From the NCBI GenBank assembly GCA_024235595.1, contig JACKMC010000001.1, positions 893,622-957,621 of the forward strand: a DNA stretch of 64,000 bases. Direction: 5' to 3'. The notes beneath the pieces were generated by a model. It was given only the letters and a program-made list of their open reading frames with translations. It was not told the origin of the DNA and searched no databases. The first letter of the stretch is position 1. Each line of letters opens with the position of its first letter. Positions 25,694 to 33,162 of the stretch are shown here, in pieces. A program made the translations under genes and the position numbers. The stretch is from Zoogloeaceae bacterium (lineage in GTDB: Bacteria; Pseudomonadota; Gammaproteobacteria; Burkholderiales; Rhodocyclaceae).

Positions 25694-26761
25694 TTACTTC
25701 ACACGACGGCGGGCGCCGAAGAGGCCAAGCAGGCCCAGTGCGGCAAGGGCGAGCGAGCCGGGTTCCGGAACCGCGGTCGGGTTGGGCGGGGGCGGCGGGG
25801 TCAGGACGCCGTCATCCGAGCCGAAGGCGAAGATGAAGGTCACCGGGGTGTCGCTGACGGCACCGGCATCGCCATTGCTGTTCTGGCCGAGGCTGTAGAG
25901 GCCGGCACCCACGGCGGTGAGGGCCGCGAGCGCATCCGGCTCGGAGCCCGCCGCGCCGTAGTAGGTGGTGAACACGCGGCTCTCACCGTCGGCAAGGCCT
26001 TCGAACTCGAAATCGAAAACCGCGCCATGGTCGTCGGGACCGCAATCGGTGAAGTTGGTGTCCTGCGGGCAAGAGATCGTCGCGCCGGATGTGTTGAGCG
26101 GGTTGGCGGTGTCGAAGCCGTTGTCACCGGTGCGGCGAACGTTGTTGCCGTTGGCGAGGCCGAGGGCGGCCGGCACGCCGGCGATGGTCACATACTCGGA
26201 GAAGGAGGTCGGCTCGATGTCCCAGTCCATCACGCGGCGATAGACCAGGTCGCCGTCGGCGATCGCTGCGCCGGTGAGGTTCCTGATGCTTACGTCAACC
26301 TGGTACAGGTTGGCCGTGAGGGCGGTGGGGTGGTAGAAATGGGTGACCTCGAGCACGGCGGCGCCGCTCCCGTCGAGCACATTGACGACCGACGTCGCGG
26401 TGCTGGCGGTGGACGAGAAGGACACCAGGGACAGGTTCTGAACACCGTCGACCGATACGTTGGCGTAGCCGCTCGCGCCGCTGCTCACCAGGCCCACACC
26501 CCAGCCTTCGCAAAGGCAGCCGGGTTCGGTCGAGGCGTAAGAGGCGCCGCCGACGTTGTAGCGCAGGCCGACCGCGCTGACGCCCTGCACGGATACGCCC
26601 GGGTAGCCGGCGAGGCCGGTGTCGGACACGTTGAGGTGGCCTTCGTCGTTCACGCCGAGCGTGAGCGAGCCGCTGTTGATGAAGGCTGCCGCACTTGCGC
26701 CGCCGGCCGCGAAAACGCCGCCTGCGAGCAGCATTGCACCTGCTAAGGTCTTGAGTTTCAT
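25694..26761 (-). CDS. PEP-CTERM sorting-domain surface protein
   Basis: 355-residue secreted protein. It has a signal peptide (MKLKTLAGAMLLAG..., cleavage near ASA|AA), a beta-rich body and a C-terminal sorting signal: short Pro-rich linker (PPPPPN), VPEPGSLALAALGLLGLFG, then RRR. The exosortase that recognises PEP signals is not in this window. The body has few charged residues, is Ala/Gly/Ser/Thr-rich and holds scattered cysteines (GCLCEG; ISCPQD; TDCGPD). AAGGGGG precedes the ATG at 26761. A sigma-54-type element and a TGTCG-R-N8-ACA site lie upstream. Confidence 0.9.
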   Translation of the reverse strand: MKLKTLAGAMLLAGGVFAAGGASAAAFINSGSLTLGVNDEGHLNVSDTGLAGYPGVSVQGVSAVGLRYNVGGASYASTEPGCLCEGWGVGLVSSGASGYANVSVDGVQNLSLVSFSSTASTATSVVNVLDGSGAAVLEVTHFYHPTALTANLYQVDVSIRNLTGAAIADGDLVYRRVMDWDIEPTSFSEYVTIAGVPAALGLANGNNVRRTGDNGFDTANPLNTSGATISCPQDTNFTDCGPDDHGAVFDFEFEGLADGESRVFTTYYGAAGSEPDALAALTAVGAGLYSLGQNSNGDAGAVSDTPVTFIFAFGSDDGVLTPPPPPNPTAVPEPGSLALAALGLLGLFGARRRVK

Positions 26762-26824
26762 GGAATCCCCCTTGAATTCGTTCAGTGGCCAAAAGCGCGT
26801 TCGGCTTTGGTCTGAGCGATTGTT

Positions 26825-26840
26825 AGCAGGATCCGTGCCA
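26825..26840 (-). promoter_or_regulatory. Sigma-54 (RpoN) -24/-12 promoter of the PEP-CTERM gene at 25694-26761
   Basis: The minus strand reads TGGCACGGATCCTGCT, an almost full match to the consensus TGGCACG-N4-TTGC with correct GG-to-GC spacing. Transcription should begin near 26814, giving a leader of about 53 bases. Confidence 0.8.
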
Positions 26841-26902
26841 TCTATCAAAAGCAAGTAAAAACAATGTGTTGAGAGAATCGAGAGGGGGGGTACGTAAATT
26901 CA

Positions 26903-26919
26903 TGTAAAAAAAACCGACA
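26903..26919 (-). promoter_or_regulatory. Candidate activator-binding site upstream of the PEP-CTERM gene
   Basis: The minus strand reads TGTCGGTTTTTTTTACA, fitting TGTCG-R-N8-ACA, 62 bases upstream of the -24 element. Caution: the eight-T run also follows an imperfect GC-rich hairpin just past the asparaginase stop (26955), so this copy could be that gene's terminator, or serve both roles. Confidence 0.5.
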
Positions 26920-26954
26920 GCCCCGCGCAGCCTGACGGCCGCTGTGCCGGCCCT

Positions 26955-27851
26955 TCATTCCTCATCGAGGAGTGTCGTGATCAATCGCACCCGCGCCTTG
27001 AGTGGCGTGAGGGCCAGCGGGTCGGCCCCGGTGCGCGACGCGACGAGCACACTGCACCCGGCCGCGCGCGCCGCAGCGAGGGCGGCTTCCCAGCTTTGCG
27101 GCAGGCTGCTGTTGCCGGGCAGGGCGAGGATGATGCCCCGCGCGCCCGTGCCGATGCAGGCATTCAGCAGGCGGGGCGAGCTGCCCGCGGCAACGGTGAG
27201 AATTTCCACTTGTGGCAGGGCGTCGATGGCGTCGAGCTCGATCGCCCGCGCCGCGCCGCGCACCGGCCGGTGCAGGAACGTCGGCGGGCGGGCCCAACCC
27301 AGCGGGCCGGTATCGGGCGAGACGAAGGCGTCGAGCGCCTGCGGGTGGGCCTTGGTGGCCTCGCGGGCGGTGTGGATCCGGTCGTTGGAGACCACCAGCA
27401 CCCCCAGCCCGGCGGCCTCGGCACTGCAGGCCACCGCGACGGCGCCATAGAGGTTCATCGGTCCGTCCGCCGAAAGCGCGGACGACGGGCGCATTGCGCA
27501 GGTGAACACCACCGGCTTGCCGGGCGGCAGCACCAGGTCAAGGAAAAACGCGGACTCCTCGAGGGTGTCGGTGCCGTGGGTGATCACCACGCCGTCCACC
27601 TCGTCACGCTCCAGCGCGGCCCTCGCCGCGCGCGCGAGGCCGAGCCAGTGCTGCGGGCTCATGTCCTTGCTGTCGAGGTTGTAGAGCTGTTCCACCGAAA
27701 GCTCGGCAAGCTCGGCGAGCGGCGGTACCGTGTCGAGCAGCGCTTGTGCAGTCAGGCTGCCGGCCCGGTAGGCCGTGGTGTCGGTGGCGCTCGCGGAGAC
27801 CCCCGCGATGGTGCCGCCGGTGGCGATGAGATGGATGCGGGGCTTGCTCAT
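26955..27851 (-). CDS. Asparaginase (type I/II-like)
   Basis: 298-residue L-asparaginase family enzyme converting asparagine to aspartate and ammonia. The two catalytic Thr motifs are seen: IATGGTIAGV and ITHGTDTLEE. There is no signal peptide with the chosen start MSKPRIHLI (CCGGAGTAG upstream), so it should be cytosolic. It lies downstream of an AGCS amino-acid symporter gene on the same strand, consistent with uptake and use of an amino acid, though a terminator-like hairpin separates them. Confidence 0.9.
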   Translation of the reverse strand: MSKPRIHLIATGGTIAGVSASATDTTAYRAGSLTAQALLDTVPPLAELAELSVEQLYNLDSKDMSPQHWLGLARAARAALERDEVDGVVITHGTDTLEESAFFLDLVLPPGKPVVFTCAMRPSSALSADGPMNLYGAVAVACSAEAAGLGVLVVSNDRIHTAREATKAHPQALDAFVSPDTGPLGWARPPTFLHRPVRGAARAIELDAIDALPQVEILTVAAGSSPRLLNACIGTGARGIILALPGNSSLPQSWEAALAAARAAGCSVLVASRTGADPLALTPLKARVRLITTLLDEE

Positions 27852-27902
27852 GGGGGCTACTCCGGTGCGTGTCACGATGCTCTTCCGCCCCCATGGTTCC
27901 AA

Positions 27903-27930
27903 ACAAAATCGCCTCCGGCAAGCGGAGGCG
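27903..27930 (-). terminator. Terminator after the AGCS symporter gene
   Basis: Perfect eight-base-pair stem CGCCTCCG / CGGAGGCG with a five-base loop. On the minus strand it is followed by ATTTTGTTT. It stands between the symporter stop (27970) and the asparaginase start (27851). Confidence 0.75.
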
Positions 27931-27969
27931 GCCAAATGCTTCGCATGCGCCCCGGCGGGCGCACCGGGT

Positions 27970-29403
27970 TCAGTCGCGCTCGACCCAGAATCCGGCGTTC
28001 GTGATGCCAAGCTTTTCGGGGTCGAAGACGGGGTCCTTGCCGTCCTTCTTCTGCGCCTCGTAGTCCTTGAGCGCGATGAGGGCGGGTTTCTGGATGATGA
28101 GGATGGCGATGATGTTGAGCCAGGCCATGATGCCCACGCCCACGTCGCCGAGGTCCCAGGCGGCGCCGGCGGTGCGCACCGAGCCGTAGGTCACCGCGCC
28201 CAGCAGGCCGATCTTGAGCACGAAGTAGAGCCACGGCCGATGCACCTTGCGGTTGATGTAGGCGATGTTGGTTTCGGCAATGTAGTAATAGGCGACCATG
28301 GTCGTGAAGGCGAAGAAGAACAATGCCAAGGCCACGAAGGTCGAGCCGAAGCCGGGCAGCATGAACTCGACCGCCGCCTGGGTGTAGCCGGGGCCGGCGT
28401 CGATGCCGGGAAGGCCGCTCACGATCATCGCCCCGTCCGGACCCTGAACGTTGTACATGCCGGTGGTGAGCAACATGAAGGCGGTGGCCGAACACACGAA
28501 GAGGGTGTCGATATATACCGAGAAGGCCTGCACATAGCCCTGCTTGGCCGGGTGCGAGACCTCGGCCGCGGCCGCCGGGTGCGGCCCCGAGCCCTGGCCC
28601 GCCTCGTTCGAATAGACGCCCCGCTTGACGCCCCACTGCACGGCCATGCCGAGCACTGCGCCGAAGCCCGCCTCAAGGCCGAAGGCGCTCTTGAAGATGA
28701 GGGCGATCATCGACGGGAGCTGTTCGATGTTGAGGAACACGATCACCAGCGCCACCAGGATATAGGCGAGCGCCATGAAGGGCACCACGATCTCGGCGAA
28801 CAGGGCGATGCGCTTGACGCCGCCGAAGATGATGAAGCCCAGCAGTATGACGATGCCGGCGGCGCTCACCGCAGGGGCGATGCCCCAGGCGTTCTGCAAT
28901 CCGGAGGCGATGCTGTTGGCCTGCACGCCGGGCAGCAGCAGGCCCATGGCGATCGCCGTCGACAGCGCGAATATCCATGCGTACCACTTCTGGCCCATGC
29001 ACTTCTCGATGTAGTAGGCCGGACCACCGCGATACATCCCTTCGTCATCCCTTTCCTTGTAGATCTGGGCGAGGGTGGATTCCACATAGGCGGTGGAAGC
29101 GCCGAGAAAGGCCACCATCCACATCCAGAACACGGCACCGGGACCGCCGAAGGTGATGGCGGTGGCCACCCCGGCGATGTTGCCGGTGCCGACCCGTCCC
29201 GACAGCGACATGGTGAGAGCCTGGAAGGACGAAACACCGGACGGCGAGGACTTGCCGGTAAAGGTGAGGCGGATCATCTCGCCGATGCCTCGGACCTGCA
29301 TGAAGCGGGTGCGGACCGAGAAGTAGAGGCCGGCGCCCAGGCACAGGTAGATGAGTGCCGGGCTCCAGATGATCCCATTCAGGGTGCTGACGAATTCATT
29401 CAC
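27970..29403 (-). CDS. AGCS (alanine/glycine:cation) family symporter
   Basis: 477-residue inner-membrane protein with about 11 helices. The AGCS signature is present (GPGAVFWMWMVAFLGASTAY, then VESTLAQIYKERDDEGMYRG, GPAYYIE). It imports a small neutral amino acid with sodium or protons. A GTG start at 29403 (VNEFVSTLN) is chosen because AAGGAG lies eight bases upstream; earlier starts would add a Pro-rich, non-conserved stretch. Confidence 0.9.
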   Translation of the reverse strand: MNEFVSTLNGIIWSPALIYLCLGAGLYFSVRTRFMQVRGIGEMIRLTFTGKSSPSGVSSFQALTMSLSGRVGTGNIAGVATAITFGGPGAVFWMWMVAFLGASTAYVESTLAQIYKERDDEGMYRGGPAYYIEKCMGQKWYAWIFALSTAIAMGLLLPGVQANSIASGLQNAWGIAPAVSAAGIVILLGFIIFGGVKRIALFAEIVVPFMALAYILVALVIVFLNIEQLPSMIALIFKSAFGLEAGFGAVLGMAVQWGVKRGVYSNEAGQGSGPHPAAAAEVSHPAKQGYVQAFSVYIDTLFVCSATAFMLLTTGMYNVQGPDGAMIVSGLPGIDAGPGYTQAAVEFMLPGFGSTFVALALFFFAFTTMVAYYYIAETNIAYINRKVHRPWLYFVLKIGLLGAVTYGSVRTAGAAWDLGDVGVGIMAWLNIIAILIIQKPALIALKDYEAQKKDGKDPVFDPEKLGITNAGFWVERD

Positions 29404-29818
29404 TGCGCTTGCTCCTTGAGCGGGCGGCCGGCCGCCCGGTGTTTTCGATGGCCTGTCGAGGGGCAACGGATATCATCCGTGCATGCGGCGTTGCAGCAAA
29501 AGCTGTGCCAGGCACCGGTCAACCCAGAAAGCGGCGCATCCTATACGTATTCTGCGCATCGTTGAAGCACCGTGCCCAGCAAGGTGCCCGTTTCAGGCCT
29601 CGCAGGGCACCGCGATGGTGCGCTGCAGCGTTGCGCGAGGCTGTCGTGAAGAGGGCGACGAGCGCGAAGCCCCGGCGAGCCGGCGCAGTGGCGCCCCGTC
29701 GCGGATCGTCAGGGCGCTGGCGGTGAGCTCATCGGGCACACCCGGCCGTGCGTCGGGCGTGGATACACCGTTGGCTCGGGAACGTCCTCACGCCAGGCGC
29801 GTGCCGTCGCCGCCCCGC
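29404..29818. other. Long intergenic region upstream of the symporter gene
   Basis: These 415 bases lie between the Kef-type antiporter stop and the symporter start. Close to the symporter start is a perfect 18-base palindrome (CGGGCGGCCGGCCGCCCG, 29421-29438), a possible operator or leader hairpin. A small hairpin CGGATATCATCCG sits at about 29468. The remainder shows no convincing coding frame, RNA gene or repeat. Confidence 0.4.
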
Positions 29819-31561
29819 TCAGCCATGGCGGATCGCGGAGATGCGCCGCTCTCGCTCGTTTTCAAGAACGTGGAGCATGACTTCTTCGTCGATGCCGATG
29901 CATTCGAGGGTGAGGCCCGCAAGCTGCAGGCTCGACTCGAGCGTCTCGGAAATCACCGCATCGGCGCCCGCGCGGCGCAGCGCCGCAGCGTGGTGCTCGT
30001 CGCGGGCGCGGGCGATGATGCGAACGGTCGGCGCCACCGCCCGTATACCCTCGACGGCGTGCATCGCAGCACGCGTCTGGTCCATCGTGAGCACCACCGC
30101 CGCCGCCTCCTCGAGATGCAGCCGGCGCAGCAGGTCGGGCCGGCTCGCGTCGCCGTAGAACACCGGTGCGCCAAGGTGGCGGCGACGTGCGACCAGCTTG
30201 GGGTCGTGCTCTACGGCGACGAACTGCACATGGTGCCGCGCGAGGATCTGGCCGATGGTCTCGCCCACCCGGCCATAGCCGGCGATGATCACGTGCCCCG
30301 ACAGCGCCTCCGGCTGTGGCACCGCAGGCGGGTCGCCGCGCTGCCCGAGGCGATGGTCTAACCAGTCGCCCAGCATATTGCCGAGCTTCGCCGCCAGCGG
30401 GGTCAGCAGCATGCTGAATCCGACCACCAGCAGCATGAACTGGCCGGCCGCGGGATTGAGCAGCTTGAGGGTCATCGCCACGCCGACCACGATGAAGGCG
30501 AACTCGCCGCCCTGCGAGAGCAGCACCGCGCCTTCTGTCGAGCGCCCCCAGGAGAGGCCCTGGGCGCGCAGGATCGCTAGCAGCAGGGCACCCTTGATGA
30601 ACATCAGTCCGGCGACCGAGGCGGGTAGCCAGAAGGGCTCCCGGGCCAATTCGGAGAGGTCGATGCCCATCCCCACTGACATGAAGAACAGGCCCATGAG
30701 CAGGCCCTTGAAGGGCTCGATGGTAATCTCCACCTCATGACGGAACTCGGTCTCGGCGATGATCAGTCCGGCGAGCATCGCCCCCATCGCCATCGACAGG
30801 CCGGCTGCCCAGGTGAGTGCCGCGACGCCCAGGCTGGAAAGCAGGGTGAGGGCCATGAAGCTGTCGGGCTGGCGGCTCGAGGCGAGATGGTGGAACACCG
30901 GTCGCACCAGCCGCCTGCCGATCAGGTAGATGGTGCCCACGGTGGCCACCGCCTTGAACACCGCGATACCCATCAGGGTGAAGAAACCGCTGTCGCCGGG
31001 CTGGCCCATGATGGTCACCAACACCAGCAGCGGCACCACCGCGAGATCCTGGAACAGCAGGATCGAGAAGGTCGCCTGGCCCATCGGCGTCCCGAGTTCG
31101 CGGCGCTGGCCGAGCAACTGCATCACCACCGCGGTGGAGGAGAACGCCAGCACCAGGCCCAGCACCACCGAGGATTCGAGAGTGTGGTCCCACGCCCAGG
31201 CGATGCCGCCGATGGTCAAGGCCGACAGCCCCACCTGCAAACTGCCGGCGCCGAACACCAGGCGGCGCATCGACCACAGCCGCTTCACCGACATCTCCAG
31301 GCCGATGGTGAACATCAGCGCGACCACGCCCAGCTCGGCGAAGGTCTCGACGTCCTCGGGGTTGCCGAAGGTCACCCAATGCAGCCATGGATGCTGCTCG
31401 GCAACGCGTCCCAGCCCGAACGGGCCGATCAGGGTGCCGACCGCCAGGAAGCCGAGTACCGGATTGATGCGTACCCGCTGCAGCAGTGGAATCAGTACCC
31501 CGGCGAGGGTCAGGAAGAGGATGGTTTCGCGGAGGTAGGGCAGTGCGTGTGCTTCGGACAT
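29819..31561 (-). CDS. Kef-type potassium/proton antiporter (CPA2 family) with RCK domain
   Basis: 580-residue membrane protein. The N-terminal 390 residues form about 12 helices of a Na+/H+-exchanger fold (FLAVGTLIGPFGLGRVAEQH; FSSTAVVMQLLGQRRELGTP is the CPA2 core motif). A cytosolic Rossmann RCK/TrkA-N domain begins at about 405 with HVIIAGYGRVGETIGQILA. Family members release K+ in exchange for protons, often when glutathione adducts or NADH bind the RCK domain. No KefF/KefG partner is next to it. The start MSEAHALPY at 31561 gives the usual N-terminus. Confidence 0.92.
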   Translation of the reverse strand: MSEAHALPYLRETILFLTLAGVLIPLLQRVRINPVLGFLAVGTLIGPFGLGRVAEQHPWLHWVTFGNPEDVETFAELGVVALMFTIGLEMSVKRLWSMRRLVFGAGSLQVGLSALTIGGIAWAWDHTLESSVVLGLVLAFSSTAVVMQLLGQRRELGTPMGQATFSILLFQDLAVVPLLVLVTIMGQPGDSGFFTLMGIAVFKAVATVGTIYLIGRRLVRPVFHHLASSRQPDSFMALTLLSSLGVAALTWAAGLSMAMGAMLAGLIIAETEFRHEVEITIEPFKGLLMGLFFMSVGMGIDLSELAREPFWLPASVAGLMFIKGALLLAILRAQGLSWGRSTEGAVLLSQGGEFAFIVVGVAMTLKLLNPAAGQFMLLVVGFSMLLTPLAAKLGNMLGDWLDHRLGQRGDPPAVPQPEALSGHVIIAGYGRVGETIGQILARHHVQFVAVEHDPKLVARRRHLGAPVFYGDASRPDLLRRLHLEEAAAVVLTMDQTRAAMHAVEGIRAVAPTVRIIARARDEHHAAALRRAGADAVISETLESSLQLAGLTLECIGIDEEVMLHVLENERERRISAIRHG

Positions 31562-31938
31562 CGGCGCGTGGAATGGAGCGTAACGGGTGATTCTAGCCCG
31601 TATGTTCGGCCCGCCGCTTCGCAGTCTGTCGCTTGGTGCGGTCAGAGCCCTTTGGCGTGATGGATCGAGCGCCACGAATCGTATATCCGAAGCTGCGCCA
31701 ACGTGGGTCGTGTGTCGGCACCCCCCAGTCTTCCCGGGGGGCTGCGTTCATCGCGTACACGGACATTCCGTGCAAGGGACCGAAACGGATGATCTGGTTA
31801 CGGACGCTGGCGCTACGGGTCTTGATCGCCGCCGGCATGACCGGGTGCCGGCGGGGGGCGGACAGCCAACGCGTTGCGAGCAACGCGATTGCAGCCAGCC
31901 CTTGGAAGGGCAGGACGAGGCTGCAGGCAGGGGGCACC
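31562..31938. other. Gene-free region with a cluster of perfect hairpins
   Basis: No recognisable gene. Between 31758 and 31924 there are several consecutive perfect stems: CACGGA/TCCGTG (31758-31772); CCGCCGGCA/TGCCGGCGG (31829-31854); CGCGTTGC/GCAACGCG (31870-31887); and GCAGCC/GGCTGC (31891-31924), which encloses GCCCTT/AAGGGC. A weaker stem TGGCG/CGCCA lies at 31653-31674, and a C6/G6 pair at 31721-31741. Open frames cross the region in both directions but none looks like a known protein. It may be a structured RNA, a REP-like mobile fragment or the trace of a lost gene. Confidence 0.5.
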
Positions 31939-31966
31939 AAAAGGGCCCGCCTCGGCGGGTCCTTTT
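31939..31966 (-). terminator. Terminator after the anchor-N PEP-CTERM gene
   Basis: A 13-base arm (AAAAGGGCCCGCC, 31939-31951) pairs with GGCGGGTCCTTTT (31954-31966) apart from one mismatch. The minus strand ends the stem in CCCTTTT. It lies 20 bases past the PEP-CTERM stop. Confidence 0.8.
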
Positions 31967-31985
31967 CACCGAAGCGAGCTGTTGC

Positions 31986-32789
31986 TCAGGGCCGGCGGCG
32001 CAGCGAAGCGCCGGCCAGCAACGCCAGGGCGACCAGCGCCAAACTGCCCGGCTCGGGAATTTCCTGCTGCTGCGGCGGCGGGGGCGGCGGGGCGTCGCCG
32101 CCCGACTGGGCATCATGGGAAAATGGGGCAAAGTCATCTGCCGAAACAACCGTCGAGCAGGCCTCCTTGCCCCTGCAAGCCCGGACATCGGTATTGTAAA
32201 GGTCGAAGTGGATCGAATAGCCGTCGGCAAGGCCGCTCACGTCCACCGTGAAGGCAACCCAGTAAAGGGCATCTCCGTTAGGATCCTTGGCGCTAGTCGC
32301 GGGATTGTAGCCAAAGTCGACACCGGCGAGGCTTGCATTGTCCTGGACGTTCACCGGGCTGGCCTTGTTCGCCTCAAGGAACGTGAATCCGAACTCGCTG
32401 AAGTAGGTGGGGAAGATGCTGTGCGTCGGGAGATCGCCGTAAAGCGCTGCGTAGGTTGCGTCGAGCGGGGGCGTGCCGTAGTCCATGTCGGCAGTGACAT
32501 CCACCGGGTTGCCGTTGAAGCTGAAAGAGCCGAGTGACGCAGCAGACGAGATGGCGGGTGATACCGCCGCGGAGACGTAATAACTGGATGTGAAATCGGG
32601 GATGTCCTTGCCCGATTCGAGGAAGGCATAGAGCGTGAAGCTCTTGCCTGTGGAGTAGCTCGTTTCGTCGGAGCCCCCGACGTAGACGCCGTCTTTGATT
32701 CCAAGTTGGAGCGTAGGCAGCGCATACGCTGACGTCGTCGCGATCATGACCGCGGCGGCCACAAGTGCCCTGATTTTGGGAAGTGCCAT
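31986..32789 (-). CDS. PEP-CTERM protein resembling the 'choice-of-anchor N' family
   Basis: 267-residue secreted protein. It has a signal peptide (MALPKIRALVAAAVMIATTS, cleavage near AYA|LP). The mature start TLQLGIKDGVYVGGSDETSY and the segment SFTLYAFLESGKDIPDF resemble the choice-of-anchor N family. The tail has a poly-Pro/Gln linker, then IPEPGSLALVALALLAGASL and RRRP, a PEP-CTERM exosortase signal. Function is unknown, presumably extracellular or surface. GGAGAG precedes the ATG. It has its own sigma-54-type promoter and terminator, so it is a single-gene unit. Confidence 0.85.
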   Translation of the reverse strand: MALPKIRALVAAAVMIATTSAYALPTLQLGIKDGVYVGGSDETSYSTGKSFTLYAFLESGKDIPDFTSSYYVSAAVSPAISSAASLGSFSFNGNPVDVTADMDYGTPPLDATYAALYGDLPTHSIFPTYFSEFGFTFLEANKASPVNVQDNASLAGVDFGYNPATSAKDPNGDALYWVAFTVDVSGLADGYSIHFDLYNTDVRACRGKEACSTVVSADDFAPFSHDAQSGGDAPPPPPPQQQEIPEPGSLALVALALLAGASLRRRP

Positions 32790-32895
32790 GATGACTCTCC
32801 ACTTTCAACAATGCTGGCCTGAAGCCGGTCTTCTCATCCAGATCCTGCGCAACTTGCTCGACAGGCGCAGTGTCTGACTGACCCAGGCTCCACAA

Positions 32896-32911
32896 CGCAA
32901 GTTGTGTGCCT
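32896..32911 (-). promoter_or_regulatory. Sigma-54 (RpoN) -24/-12 promoter of the anchor-N PEP-CTERM gene
   Basis: The minus strand reads AGGCACACAACTTGCG: GGCAC and TTGC with exact GG-N10-GC spacing. Predicted start of transcription is near 32885, with a leader of about 96 bases. Confidence 0.7.
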
Positions 32912-33010
32912 GGGCTTGTGCTTTCTTCCGTCAAATGGAATTAAAACAATGGCTTGTGGAATTATCTGCAGGCCTTGGCGCCGTCCGTTCGGTTGCACTG
33001 GAGAGGGTAC

Positions 33011-33027
33011 TGTAAGTAATGTCGACA
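33011..33027 (-). promoter_or_regulatory. Candidate activator-binding site upstream of the anchor-N PEP-CTERM gene
   Basis: The minus strand reads TGTCGACATTACTTACA (TGTCG-R-N8-ACA), 99 bases upstream of the -24 element. It is flanked so that CTGT and ACAG form an inverted repeat. Confidence 0.6.
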
Positions 33028-33162
33028 GCCGCCGCCGTGGATTTCCAGTTCTCGACCCCTGGTCCTGACAAGGTGAGGACGGCATCAACGACGGGGCTTT
33101 CCCGGTGCGACGCAACTTCGACGCCAATCTGGCGCGTGTCTGGCGCAACGACGCCGCTTGGC

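Larger units (their letters stand above)
32790..33162 (-). other. Regulatory region of the anchor-N PEP-CTERM gene
   Basis: These 373 bases separate ftsH (stop at 33163) from the PEP-CTERM gene and hold no gene. They contain the -24/-12 element at 32896-32911 and the 17-base activator-site candidate at 33011-33027. The A/T-rich stretch between them (32925-32970) could bend or bind IHF, as is common between sigma-54 promoters and their enhancer sites. Confidence 0.5.

Noticed and set aside
26903..26919. The TGTCGGTTTTTTTTACA site as an unambiguous enhancer
   Set aside because: Kept only as a candidate. The eight-T run follows an imperfect GC-rich stem after the asparaginase stop and may be a terminator; the other three copies do not have this problem.
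29483..30361. Plus-strand open frame upstream of and antisense to the Kef-type antiporter
   Set aside because: It overlaps the conserved RCK domain in antisense and shows shadow-frame composition.
31593..31940. A protein-coding remnant on the minus strand (...GVPTHDPRWRSFGYTIRG...)
   Set aside because: There is no acceptable start, no recognised family, and the segment is dominated by perfect hairpins, so it is described as non-coding of unknown nature.
32834..33148. Small open frame on the minus strand upstream of the anchor-N PEP-CTERM gene
   Set aside because: It covers the predicted promoter and activator site, lacks a ribosome-binding site and has no family features.
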